From the NCBI GenBank assembly GCA_034509755.1, contig CM067557.1, positions 16,290,001 through 16,354,000 on the forward strand: 64,000 nt of DNA, written 5' to 3'. The notes beneath the pieces are model-generated. The model was not told where the DNA came from and ran no database searches. It worked only from the letters and a program-made list of their open reading frames with translations. The translations under genes and the position numbers were made by a program. The stretch comes from Anisodus tanguticus (taxonomy: Eukaryota > Streptophyta > Magnoliopsida > Solanales > Solanaceae). The stretch's first letter is position 1. Every line of letters begins with the position of its first letter. Of the stretch, positions 46,483-58,531 are shown in pieces.

Positions 46483-47316
46483 CTAAATTTCACTTTGTCC
46501 CTTAATATTCAAGGTTGGTAATAATACCTCCTCTATTTGATGAATGGGAATGGTGACCCTCTTATGCAATATTTTTCGATGAAACTTTTCTTTTTCTGAA
46601 TAAAGAATTTTTTTGTAGAATTAAATTACGAAATTATCTAATTTTTATTTATACTCATATATTTTCATAAACATAAGCACTCAAATAAATATGTAATTTC
46701 ATGTAACCAAGCATTTCTTCCATAATCCTCAAATAATTGTGTATATAAATATAATTTAAAAAATATTCCATATAGGATAAAATCAAATTAATTTTTTAGA
46801 AAAAAATAAACTATCTGCTTGGCTCATCTGAGTGGTTTGCAATTTTAAAAAATGATTAAATAATCCGTTTTATGTAGAAATTCTTGAAATATATCTTTGA
46901 TGTGAAATTATTACTATACACAATATTAATTACTTTTGTATGTTCTTGTATAATACATAATTATGTTACAATCATTATTGAACTAATCCGTTCTTGAATA
47001 GAATCATGGTTAAAAAGGTAACATTTGAAATTCATTATCTAAAAATCGTTTAGAAAATATCTAGTTCATGGTTATGGAAGAAATGTTTGATTACATGAAA
47101 TAGCTTAGCATCTTAGTTGGGTGCTTGTGCTTATGTTTATGTAAATATATGAATAGTTTATATCTAATAAATAATAATTATATATATTTGTATTTTAGTT
47201 CTAGAAAAAAAATTCTATGAAGAAAAATCTCGTCATAAAATATTGCATGAAGGAATTACCGCACGCTCAATATGTGAAGCTAGGATCCTTAAATATTAAG
47301 GGATAAAGTGAAATTG
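46483..47316. mobile_element. Foldback (long terminal inverted repeat) element, non-coding
   Basis: The left end AATTTCACTTTGTCCCTTAA and the reverse complement of the right end AATTTCACTTTATCCCTTAA match. Similarity continues inward for over 200 bp on both sides (shared ATGCAATATTTT, ATTTTCATAAACATAAGCAC-like, CATTTCTTCCATAA text). No ORF. Termini are probably duplicated on the right, where a second copy of the end text follows (47316-47345). TSD not resolved. Confidence 0.65.
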
Positions 47317-47345
47317 ATTCTTGAATATTAAGGAATAAAGTGGAA

Positions 47346-48500
47346 ATGATTCTTTCATAAAGTAAATTTTATTCCCCCCACCTATACTCCGAGATTCAAA
47401 CGACACTCCTTTTCTCCCTCTTACTAATTAATTAGCCAATGAAATTAAAGCATTACTCTTTTCAAGCTACAGCAATAAATATTTATTGAGTATACTTTAC
47501 TACTAATATAGAAACGGGAACGAGAGGAGCATAAATTAGTCATTTAAGCTGCTCTTTCAGAGATCTTTTCTTTGGTTTGTGGGCTCCACACACTGGAACA
47601 TTTTAGTAAATTAACAGAAACTGGTTAGTTTGATTGGTCCATATTTATGATTACCGTAGCTCCTTTGTTATTTTTATATTTTGAAGTCAATTTTACCTTT
47701 TCTTGATGCATTTTACGTAGACCTAAGTAGGACTCACTTGAACTTTCATTTCACACCTCCTCAGTTTTTTTTATATACGGAGAAGTTTAAGGAAAATTTA
47801 CAGGATTAGAAGAAAAATATATAAAGGTTGTTTAAAAAGAAAAATATGACTCCTTTTGCAAAAGTTGTTTAAGCTATATAAAGGTTGATTGTTACTATAA
47901 GAAAATGCAAAATTAAATTTGTTTTTCCCATTTTAAGATTGTTGTGAAAAAAAAGTACATCAGCTTTAAGTATAGTTTCATGTTGTGAGTTTTTTTACCA
48001 GGATCTCTGAGACCAACTTTTCACAATATTTATCTCTTATATGAGAATTATCAGGAAGGTAATCAATTTTGTTTTATAATTCGTTTGAATGAAAAGGTAA
48101 GTAAGTATTCATTGAGAGATTTTGGAGCAATGCAAACTCTTTTCCAAATAATAATTTTTTTGTTCAATTTTTTTGATTGAGTGAGAAATTAAATAATAAA
48201 AAAGAATAAAAAATTTATAGCCACATAAATATCGTGACATATTTAAGATTAGAAGTTCTAAAAATTTTACAGTCATCCAAATGTTAGAACATACTCGAAA
48301 TCACAAGTTAAATTTTTTTCTTTTTAAAAAAAAAATTAATGCATCTAATCAAATTATTTCATATAATAGAAATGAATAAAGTATTAAATACCATTAGAGA
48401 AAACAAATTAGGACATCATCCTACCTAGTTAGTACTATATATATATATAGCAAAAATGGAAAATGTCATAGAAAAGATATCTGCCATAAAAGACAGAAGA
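47346..48500. other. AT-rich spacer, no gene seen
   Basis: Nothing supported beyond low-complexity A/T runs. Confidence 0.55.
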
Positions 48501-48520
48501 ATATTTCTGATTTGTTGATG

Positions 48521-48771
48521 AGCCACGTGTTCTTCTTTCTATACATAAACGTTCAATCAAGTAATAAAGTCACCTACAAACATACACTTAATTTTGCCCA
48601 TGTGATAATTATTGTTGATGTTTTTTCTCTACAGTCCTTTCCTTTTCCCTATAAAAACATCGTACAATTTATATTCTTTCTGCACTGCAAAACAACTATC
48701 TACATACATATACATTACCTCTTCAAAGCCTTCTCTGTTTACTTAGCTTTATTCTCCATGTAAGTAGTAGT
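48521..48771 (+). promoter_or_regulatory. Promoter-like patch: G-box, TATA box, C/T-rich leader, splice-donor-like site
   Basis: G-box CACGTG at 48524-48529 and TATA box CTATAAAAA at 48650-48657, followed by a leader-like stretch rich in C, A and T and a donor-like AT|GTAAGTAG at about 48759. No ORF starts here; the 83-codon open stretch across it is probably chance. It could be a distant 5' UTR exon of the gibberellin oxidase gene, whose ATG is preceded by an acceptor-like TTTCTTTTCAG at 52291-52301. Unproven. Confidence 0.3.
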
Positions 48772-48826
48772 AAGCCTTCTCTTTTTAATTATTGTACTTA
48801 GTTTATTCGCCATATAAGTAGTAGTA
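48726..48826 (+). repeat. Imperfect tandem duplication of about 46-55 bp
   Basis: AAGCCTTCTCT...CCATGTAAGTAGTAGT is followed directly by AAGCCTTCTCT...CCATATAAGTAGTAGT. Only the first copy keeps the GTAAGT donor-like text. Confidence 0.75.
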
Positions 48827-48829
48827 TTT

Positions 48830-51800
48830 CTTTGCATCGGTGGGAAAGGTTGAGAGAGAATATTTTATTTACTTAATTACATTCATAACACGTTTTTTAT
48901 GTATTGAGTTTGATTTTAATTTTTTTATTGGTCAAACACGTGAATATTCTTTTTAATAATGAGTAACGGTGAGATTCGATCACAAAATTTTTATCTCCTC
49001 TGAAATTATGTTGAAGTTTGCGACCATTCATTTAAATGTTTAAGTTGTTTAATTCTATTTTCAATAGAAAAATATATTTTTTAAAAATCTATTTTATTAT
49101 GTCTTTAACAAGTCTGATCATATGACGATTCTTTTTCATGGGATAATTGTTTTCATAATGGGTAACAAAGAAACTTGGACCCGTGACCTTTTGCATGCTC
49201 CAATGTCATATTAGATTATATTATTATTGAACTTGTGTGAACAAAGTTTCACATGAAAAATAAAGAAGAGAAAAAGTTAATTGTAAAGTATTTATGCTCT
49301 TACTTTGTGAGGTCTTTTGGGGAAAACTGTGGAACTTGGACAAAAGCAGACAATATGACACCATATTAAGAAAATTGTTGAATCAATTTAGCTCAATAGC
49401 TGATATCATAGTCAATGATTTAACGGGACAAATATAAAGATGGCAGAGTGATGATGTTGGAACCCAACTTATTGTCTTTGCCTGTCTATGAGCAGGTTGA
49501 CAACCTTTACTCGTAACTTGGAGACCAAACACACCACAAAGAAGAAACCTATGGGCTTTGTGGTCAGAAGTATCCTAATGATGTGGGTGACACACAATTA
49601 AACTCTAAATTAGTTCATAATTGGTCATGTGGAACTTAGTTCAATAGGAGATTGTTGATTGTGTTACTTATAAAGTGTTGAATATTGTTAATTAACTGAG
49701 ACTTAAAAATCATGTTGGCTTAGCGCAAAGCGGATATCCTTAGGCCAATTTAGTCCAACAACCATCTCATTATAAAACTTAAGTTGCTAGAGAGATTATA
49801 CTTTTATTCAGAGGCGGTGTCATGATGTTTAGTTTATGGATTCTAATTACATATTCCTTTGCAGGACTAAATTATTTATACATATTCATTTTCTTAATTT
49901 AATACGGAGTTTGAGTCTAAGTTAGTCATTTCTGCCTAACTCGTAACTACAACGTTGACTTCCCCTGCTTTTATTTACTTAATTATGTTTTAAATGATTA
50001 TCATATATTTGTAAATTTTTTATAAATCATTTTTTAAAAGATTCTTAATTAGATCCTTCGTGATCCAGACAAGATTACATTGAATTTGTTGTTGTTGTTA
50101 TATTATGCTATTTTCTTTCACCTTTTGTTGTCTTTTTTGCGTAGCCATGCAAACGATGTAGTTCTTCTTCTTTTCTTCGGGCGTTTGAGTTTGTATTATT
50201 CTGATCATATGTTTATTTGGATTGCTTCTTTAGTAACGCAGGCCAAGTGTAAGCTCTACATTTCTCATTTGAAGATATAAAAGTCATGACGAAGTCTTCA
50301 AAAGTCCAACAACAAGCAAACCAAGTAAGAAAGAATTATCATCTTACGAAGCTATACATTTAAGTGGTATACATTAATAATAGTAAAATTATTTTGTTTG
50401 TTCTGAGATTATATTGAATTGTTTGACCATCTGATTTAAAATGTTATACTTTTAAAGAGAGTTTTTAATTACTTCAACACTAGTCGTTATAATAGCTAAT
50501 TACTAGTCTGATAGTATTGATATATGACTCATCATATTTAATGTGACCTTCAATTAATTATAAAGTGTGTTTTTTATGCAGGAAATATGTTATATTAGAT
50601 TGTTTTCGAAGTATATTACCCTCAAATATGAGTAACATTATGAGTTTAATACAACACAGGTAATTAAATGGTTAATACTTAAAAAAAGAAAGAATCCCCA
50701 CATTGATTATACAATTCTTACATTACTAACTTTCGCAATACAAAATCGTGTATTACCAATTCTCACTTTGCTAATCGCCTAATCTCTGTATAATTTGTCT
50801 CTAAATCAAACGACCGTTAAGTTTATTAGCTTCAAATTCCCACCCCTATTTAACTAAGGCTAGAAAGAATATCCACCAAGTTCAGATAAGGGAATGAGGA
50901 TTGATTGATCTAAATCAAAGACTTGATTATATATAGGAGAAAGGCGTTGAATTTTCTGTTTTTCCTAGTCTGGCTTGCCGGAAGAAAAGAAATTCGCCGG
51001 CCTTCTTTTCCAACTAAATAGCGAGCGACCAATCAACAGTCAATTCTGATCTTTAGAAGGTTAAGAATAAGGCACACCTAATCCCTTCCAAAATGAAAAT
51101 GGGACACAAAAATTAAAAACATAAACTAGGCTGGAAGCTTTCAACATTATTAATAATAGAGCATGTGTACCATGATTTATGATGGAGAATCAATACTATA
51201 TATCATCCTTCAATCTTTGACCAAATAAACCGATGCAACACTTCAATTTTTAAATCCCAATGGGTCCCCAATGGTCTCTGTTTGGGTGCACAAGGCTCCT
51301 TGCTCCCTCACCACTTCCCTCCTAAGTAAAGGACATGCATCTTACTTTGTGTCCAATGACACTCAAAATTGGCCTGACCAGAAAACATAGAATCAGTAAT
51401 TTTAGAAACATGGTCTTTGATTCTCTTTTCTAGCTCAAATATTCGATGATCCCACAACATAAAAAGACGAATTTTGCATGCCTTTTCCCCTTCAATTTTG
51501 GGTCATATTTCTGGAGAGATATTATGTTTTATACACGATCGTAATGGTCAGAATATTTTTAAAGTAATTATAAGTATTGACAACATAATAAAAATATATA
51601 GTTATTGATATGCTTATATAGTAGGTTAATCAAAAGGCGAATGCAACATTTCTTCAATGGCTTCGCTAGTATTTTTGATATAGAATATAAATATATTGTA
51701 AATATCACTAACATTTCAACAAATACAAAATTCTAAACCCAGAAAATCAAATGCATGATGAGTTTAGCTCCAATAACCTTAAAATCTAAGGTTGAATTTT

Positions 51801-52248
51801 ATCAAATTTAAATTGTTGATCTGCTTCTGAGTTATAAACTATACTGATCATGTATAAATGTCATTACAGTTAAGTTATACACCGTGAATAGTAAGAATAT
51901 TTACAATATTAAGTTATCTTTACCTGTTGTACAAGTAACTTGTCTATTATATTTTCAAAACTATAAATCACACGTTTTTAGCAGGCTTACATGTAGAAAC
52001 ACATCATTTACAACTTAAACTCATAACTTTAATATCCATTAACAAAAAAGTTTAATTTACATACACCAAAAGTCTACACTTTTAGGTCACCTAAAATATC
52101 TAGAGGTAACCCTTCACAAAAGTGAAATTTGTATTTCTTAAAATAAGATATACTAGTAAGTTTACCTGTTACAACAGATAAACGTGAACCTATAGTGTAA
52201 AATCAGTGCATATTAATTAAACTATAGCTCTTATCAATATGTTTGTAC
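48830..52248. other. AT-rich spacer upstream of the gibberellin oxidase gene
   Basis: No ORF with a domain; the 66-codon stretch at 50080-50280 starts in a SINE remnant. The only feature recognised is that remnant at 50064-50105. Confidence 0.55.
50064..50105 (-). mobile_element. TS-like SINE remnant
   Basis: TCCAGACAAGATTACATTGA followed by TTGTTGTTGTTG is the reverse complement of the head of the SINE seen at 11184 and 54259. Confidence 0.55.
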
Positions 52249-52257
52249 TATATATAT
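52249..52257 (+). promoter_or_regulatory. TATA-like box upstream of the gibberellin oxidase gene
   Basis: CTATATATA about 55-60 bp before the ATG at 52311. It would leave a short 5' UTR. A tentative call in AT-rich DNA. Confidence 0.4.
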
Positions 52258-52310
52258 TCTCCAGTTTTATATGATGTTCTCTGACACCACTTTCTTTTCA
52301 GCCCATACGC

Positions 52311-55300
52311 ATGGAAGAATCACCTGATCCTCCATTTGTGGAGACATACAAGAATCTCTTTGACACCATAAGCAATAATGAAAAGCTCGATTCAAACAAA
52401 TACAATGACCTCTTCTTGGTGAACGAATGCGAGTTGCCACTGATAAATCTTCACCGGTTAAATTACGGAGACAAATTCGAGAGAGAAGAATGCAAGAAAA
52501 AAATAGCCAAGGCTTCGCGAGAATGGGGTTTTTTCCAAGTGGTAAACCACGGAGTTTCACCTGATATTTTGGGTAAAATGAGAAGGTAACGAATTGCTCA
52601 TCTCTGTCTATGGATGTAGGTCGATTGAACCACGTTAAATATTTGTACTTTCTTCTTATTTGACAACAATTTAACTTTAAATTTTATTTTTTACGCTTAA
52701 CGAGATGATCTATAATCATACAAATATCTTTAACTTATTTTAGACCACAAGATTCAAAAGTTTTTCTTTATTTTTAAATTTCATGTCAAGTCAAAGACCT
52801 TCGTATAAAATGGGACGGGGAGTATCTCTTTTGGTATTTCCTTTTTGTTGTCTGAATCATCGTTTAGATATGCATGAAACCGGATTGTTTCAATCCTAAC
52901 AGGGAGCAAGTCGGTCTTTTCAAGAAGCCATTCCATGAAAAGACGAATATCGACAAGAATCTCTACTTCTCCGAAGGAACTTACCGTTGGGGAACGCCAA
53001 CGGCAACTTGCCTTCGACAGATTTCTTGGTCAGAAGCTTTTCATGTACCTCTCTCTGATGTTTCATGTTCAAAGGGTCTCAGCAGCCTCAGGTATTCAGA
53101 ATTTTCTCAGTTACATATTTTATTGATGTGTGTGTTTAATTATGTGTTTGTCTTTGTTTGCGGTCTCCCTTTCTGCATCTCCCTAGAGAAGGAGAGGACA
53201 CTTGTGCTTTGTATTCTTAGTAAGTAGGCGGAGGTTTCTCAATAAAATTTGTAGCCTAAAGCTAAATCATACTTCTTTACTCTCAATTTAAATTTAAGAA
53301 ATAAATGTAGACTTTTGAATTTTATGGTATTAATTGAAGATGTGTGAGGTAATTTAAATCTTGTGGTCTTAAACTTGTCTTGAAATTGGAAAACTTACAA
53401 AATATGGAAAGAGACACTCTCTTTTATAAAACAAGATGAGATAGAAGTATCGATCCCGGAACCAGTAGTTTTTGCTCTAACCCTATATATGTATTATAAT
53501 ATTTACTAAATATTTATAAATATTAGTATGTGAACTCAATTATTATCGTACATTAACTTAAAGTAGATAACGAAATTATAAACTTCAAATTTTGAATCCG
53601 CTTTATGATAAGAATATGTATTAAGTAATATGATTTAGTAATAAGAGTATTTATAAAAACACGTATCATCATGTGTTTAGTGAGTTAAAATAAACACCAA
53701 ATGCAGGTAAGTTTTTAGGAGCGAGCCTATCTAGTTATCTATAGGAGTATTATTCACGTGAGGACAATTTTTGCCTTTTTGTTTTCGTTGCAGTATGGTG
53801 AATCCGATAATTGCAGTCGTGGGTAGAGAAAGATGGAAAAGCTAGTGTAAGGGCTTTTTAGTGAAACTAGAAATTACATTTACGTGGTACAATGTAAGTA
53901 GGTTACAACTCCAGATGATATAAGTGCTCAAAACACGAATTCCCGAAGGATGTCCCATTGGAAATTGGCTCATCGGTCAGAAACGTTTCCGACAAGTCAA
54001 TTTCTAACAATCTCATTGGAAATTAGCGAAACTCTATATGTATATTAGAAACCTTGTTGTTTGGAATCTGTTTCCTTCATAAAAAACGGTAGGGATAGCC
54101 AGTTTTCCAACTGCAGTTCGAAATAGAATTTCAAACCATTTTATTGTCTTCGATTTCTGTTATTATTTACCGTATCTTGTTCTTGGCTTAACATTCCGTT
54201 TTGTTATAGCTACTGTTTCCTTTTTTCTATTTGACCTGATTTGTTATTGCTTCATTCTGAGCCGAGAGTCTATCAGAAACAGTCTTTCTACCCTCAAGGT
54301 AGGGATAAGATCTGCATATACTCTACCCTTCCAGACTACACTTGTGTTATTACACTGAGTATATTATTGTTATATTAGTATCTGAGTGATTCTTTATTTA
54401 TGGTTTTCGGATTCCACTTTTCATCAAAACCTCCATTCATTTACTTGAAGATCTCATACCATTCTCCTGATCGAGTCTTTTTCTAAAATGGGGTGAAGAG
54501 TGAATTTTCATTGTGCACCTGAATCATCATATATACTTTGCAGTTTTGTCTCTTCTTTTCTTTTAAAATAATAATAATTTGAAGCACAATGTAATGTTTC
54601 ACTTGTAACGGGATTATGATGGAGTGATAAGTACTCCTTCTTTATTAATAAGAGGTTTCGGGTTAGAATCCTATTGAGTACGAAATCACTTTTGTAAGGG
54701 AGCGTTTTATCCACATCGTAGGACTTTTTGGCGCGAACCCAAATTTAATTGGGCTTCAATGCAAACTCCAAACACCAGGTGAAAAACAAAAACAAATATT
54801 TTCACTTGTAAAACTTCAAACTTCAAATTAAATATTCTATTGGAGTTTCACATGTATGAATTTCAAAACAACACATCTGTAAAAGTTTCGATTGCAACAC
54901 GCTATTTTGAAGTTTTTTCATATTTTAACTGAAGATACATTTATCCAACTTTTATGTTCGCATTAAAATACAACTAATGAATAGTTTAGAAACATTGATT
55001 AAATATTGCTAGACAGTTTAAAGGTAAGTTACACATTAAGCCACTTTGCTAAAAATAATTATATTTGCTAGTTAAATATACAAAAAAATATACTCTATGT
55101 ATTTTATTACAACAACAAATCGAGTGTGGTCCCATAAGATGGAGTTGGAGGAGGATAAGATGTACTTTTACCTTGATATATATTATTATATAAAAAATGT
55201 ACACTTATTTATACAATATAAAAATTCCTTTAAAAATGGCTATTTATCCATGTTAAACATTTCCTTCGAGAACGTTTGGGTGCTGCCGACGGCTAAAACT

Positions 55301-57339
55301 TAGATAGTAAGCTATTACCCTAAAAAGTGGAAACGTTTGTTAATAACATCTTGATACGATGGTCTTTTATGGTGTTGTGGGGCTATTTATTTGAGGATCC
55401 AGTGCTTTATTATAAGATATTTTTATTATTTTTAGTGCTTTAGTAAGATAAGTCTCCTAAAAAGTGAATGTGCACCAATTTAGGAAAAAATGTCGTTCAT
55501 GCATTTGGCATTTTTGGGAGATGTCTTTTAGTCCTTATCATCATCACTTTGGACTCAGCACTCAGCAGTCAACCTAAACAGAAAAACAAGAAGTTAACGT
55601 TGGACCACCCTTACCCAATAAGGATATAAGAAGCCAGGTAGATTAATAGAATATTCTTATGTTCTTTTTACTAAAAAGAGGAGGACCAGTGTAGCCAAAT
55701 AAAAGGAGAAATAAATAAAGATTACTTGCCCACATAATTATAAGTTATTTTTTTTTTACCTGCACTAACAGTATAAAGACTTTGAATGGTTATTGTATAA
55801 CTTAATCGAAACTGATTTATGCAAATGCCCCTTTTTTCACAATATCATTCAGATTTTATTTTTATTTTTAAAATGCAACCTTGGAAACTTACTCTTACTG
55901 ACAACATTAGACTTGGTTCTAATGTTTGCTCATATGTTTTCTAATTATACAGACAAAATATTAGATTGTCTGACCTTTGCAATAACTTTTATTAAAAAAA
56001 TTAGATAATGGTTAATATTTTCTTGTAAGATATTCAGTTTTCTCAAAATAAATCTTTAGATCATGATCTAAAATCTCTATAAATTGAACGAGAAAGAAAA
56101 AGATGATCATTTACTAAATAATTACCGAAAAAGGGACAACGGTGAACATCATCTTGCGGTTCAACTCCTTTATGCATGCGAGCCCAATCGATGTTTTTAT
56201 TTTTTACTAGCTCATTAGAAGTACAATTCTTTATAAAGTACATAGAGTTCTTCCTAATAAATGAGGAACACGTTTTTTTAGATACTCGCTAGTTTTTTCC
56301 AACATGATACAATAGAGTCTACAAATAATTGCGTGGAATTTTGATCATGAAAATCTTTTTTTTCTTATTTGAATGAATATTACAGCTCCACTATGGAACA
56401 ATTTGCAACAACACTATCTGAATTAGCACAACAATTAGCAAGATTATTAGCAGAGGAATTGGGACATAATGAGTCGAATTATTTCAAAGAAACATGTTTG
56501 CCAAGCACTTGCTACCTAAGAATGAACAGATATCCACCTTGCCCTATTTCTCCACAACCCCTTGGATTAGTCCCACACACTGACAGTGACTTCCTCACAA
56601 TATTACATCAAGATGAGATAGGAGGGTTGCAATTATTCAGAGATGGTAAATGGATCTCTGTTAAGCCTAATCCTAAAGCTCTAATCATCAATGTAGGAGA
56701 TCTGTTCCAGGTACTTAATTATTTTCCTATATTTTGACGCTCAGTCCCAGTCTATGTGACGCTCTTTAATTTTTAGTTTATTCTAAAAAGAACGACATAT
56801 TTTATATGTTGAAATAATTAAATTTTCCATTTTAGCATTAATAAGATTATTTATAATCACATTAGTTTTAAAGGTTTGTTTTAGACTACATGTTTCTAAA
56901 GTTTTTCTTTCTTTTCTTAAAATTTCTACAGTCAAACATCATCACTTAAATTAGGACATAAATTAGGACAGAGGGAGTACATAATTTCATCCTAAAGTAG
57001 GAAAATGTTTTCGTCATTACCAAACACACCCTTTGTTATTACTTTTTTGGGACAAGTTCTCTAGTTTTACAAACTAATGAAAAATGTTACGTGATGCAGG
57101 CATGGAGCAATGGTGTTTATAGAAGTGTTGAACACAGAGTTGTGACAAATAAAGTAAAAGAGAGGTTCTCAACTGCATTTTTGTTATGTCCTTCATATGA
57201 CACAGAAATACTTAGTCGTGTTGAACCTTTTGTTTATAGAAAATTTACGTTTAGAGAATTTAGACAACAAGTCCAAGAGGATGTCAAGAAATTTGGTTAT
57301 AAAGTAGGTCTTCCTAGGTTTCTTGTATCAAGCCACTAA
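52311..57339 (+). CDS. GA2ox8: Gibberellin 2-beta-dioxygenase, class III (C20-GA 2-oxidase, GA2ox8-like), four exons
   Basis: A soluble 2-oxoglutarate/Fe(II) dioxygenase that, by family, 2-beta-hydroxylates gibberellins and so inactivates them. Exons inferred from reading frame and GT-AG sites: 52311-52585, 52903-53091, 56386-56710, 57100-57339. They join in phase to 342 codons plus stop, the usual family length. Exon 1 holds the N-terminal dioxygenase domain (SREWGFFQVVNHGVS). Exon 3 holds VPHTDSDFLTIL with the iron ligands His and Asp. Exon 4 holds the distal His (SVEHRVV) and the 2-oxoglutarate-binding Arg-x-Ser (RFS). Exon 3 text GLQLF-DGKWISVKPNPKALIINVGDLFQ is characteristic of the GA2ox8 branch, which acts on C20 precursors. 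No stop or shift is seen, so it is probably functional. MITEs lie in introns 1 and 3 and a SINE in the 3.3-kb intron 2. Class and substrate are inferred from similarity. Confidence 0.92.
52665..52822. mobile_element. Stowaway-like MITE remnant in intron 1
   Basis: The end CCTTCGTATAAAATGGGACGGGGAG before TA is a Stowaway terminus (first 20 bases at about 52798). The opposite end is not clear; a TTTGACAACAATTTAA stretch near 52670 belongs to this repeat class. Confidence 0.55.
53092..56385 (+). other. Intron 2 of the gibberellin oxidase gene (3.3 kb)
   Basis: Bounded by AG|GTATTC and ATTACAG|C. AT-rich with no ORF of note. Contains the SINE at 54259-54375. It is about ten times longer than introns 1 and 3. 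Confidence 0.85.
54259..54375 (-). mobile_element. TS-like SINE in intron 2
   Basis: The reverse strand reads AACAATAATATACTCAGTG, GTCTGGAAGGGTAGAGTATA, CCTTATCCCTACCTTGAG and ends at TAGACTCTCGGCTC, the full consensus order of the Solanaceae SINE also present at 11184-11269. Duplication not resolved. Confidence 0.8.
56740..56977. mobile_element. Stowaway-like MITE in intron 3
   Basis: Right end AATTAGGACAGAGGGAG before TA (56978-56979); left end CTCAGTCCCAGTCTATGTGAC-like with diverged terminus (first 20 bases from 56740). Confidence 0.65.
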
Positions 57340-57386
57340 ACCAAAAAAATTACAGTTAGATTACTATATATCACGACTTTAAACAC

Positions 57387-57643
57387 CTTCTCCGTCTCAA
57401 TTTATATGGTATCATTTCCTTTTTTGTTCGTTCCAAAATGAATGTCACATTTCCTTTGACAACAGTTTAATGACACCATTTTTATTTTACCCTTATTGGC
57501 TCCCACTAACTTTTAAAGATGTACTTATTGTGAAGAAAAATTTAACATTTTAGTAAGGGAAATTTGATAAACAGAGCAAAAATTTTCTTATTTCTTAAAC
57601 TTCATACCCGGTCAAATGGTATCACATAAATTGAAACGGAGTA
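57387..57643. mobile_element. Stowaway-like MITE just after the gibberellin oxidase stop
   Basis: CTTCTCCGTCTCAATTTATA... to ATAAATTGAAACGGAGTA. Terminal inverted repeats pair (CTCCGTYTCAATTTAT). It lies about 50 bp past the stop and may supply 3' UTR or polyadenylation sequence. Confidence 0.75.
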
Positions 57644-58375
57644 GTTAACAAAGGCAAGAGCCTTAGTTTTTCCTTATTTTTTTTCTTTATTTCCTGTGCC
57701 TCACAATGTTAGAACGGGTTAGTATCTAATCTTTTTCCCATTGTATTTGAATTATTAATTGAAAAAATGAAATCCTGCTTGAGAATTTGTACGTAGTATG
57801 TAAAGTTTAATTCGATTCCATTCGATTTATAGTAGGAAAGTATCCTTCAATTCGACTCAACTCGTTACTCAAGCCTAGTTGGCTATTGTTGCAATACGAA
57901 CAACTAATTATTCTACAAAAACTATAGCAATAACAGATACAACATCCATCATTCAATACTTAAAAGACTCTGATAAACCTCATCTGATACTTTTGACAGA
58001 TTAGAAGCAAAGGTTATTTTCGTACTGAAATTTTCATAATTTAGGAGCTCATATATGCTGTTGTACACAACAGAGTGAAAAGGAATTTCATTTTACAAAT
58101 TAGAACACTGATTCTCAAATTCAAGTTGAAATATCAATATTAACGGTATTATGTCTTCTTTATATTTTGTTTATGTTGCCTTCTGTCCAATTTTCTTTCA
58201 TCTTCCAACAAAGGAGAAAATAATAAAACTACAATGTTTCGATTAAAAAAATGAAGGTTTTAATAAATGAAATAATTTATGATCCAATACACATGACAAA
58301 ATAATACAACAACTATCCTCAAAATCAAAATTGAACTAATTTCTTTCATCTCATATAAGAATATATTCATATTTT
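57644..58375. other. Spacer between the two convergent genes
   Basis: AT-rich, no ORF. It presumably contains the 3' ends of both transcripts; no clear terminator or poly(A) signal was assigned. Confidence 0.5.
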
Positions 58376-58531
58376 CACCACAAAAAAAAAAGAAATTAGC
58401 TACGAACTTCATCGCTAAGTAGCTCACAACTAACCGATTTTTTTATTTCCATCCCTAAATAGAATTAGCAACAGATTTTGTTATTTAGCTATAGACTTTG
58501 TCCGTCACTAATTTCTATTTTTCTAATAGTG
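58376..58531 (-). mobile_element. 156-bp CACTA-like MITE overlapping the end of the XTH gene
   Basis: Minus strand CACTATTAGAAAAATAG...TGGTG; the + strand starts CACCACAAAA. The subterminal text GAAATTAGTGACGG and GAAATTAGCTACGA forms an inverted repeat. The 3-bp duplication TTT is at 58373-58375 and 58532-58534, as expected for CACTA elements. Its first nine bases on the minus strand supply the last two codons and the stop of the XTH frame. Confidence 0.8.

Noticed and set aside
48512..48763. 83-codon ORF with hydrophobic composition
   Set aside because: T-rich promoter-like DNA gives F/I/L-rich translations by chance; no start context or homologue recognised.
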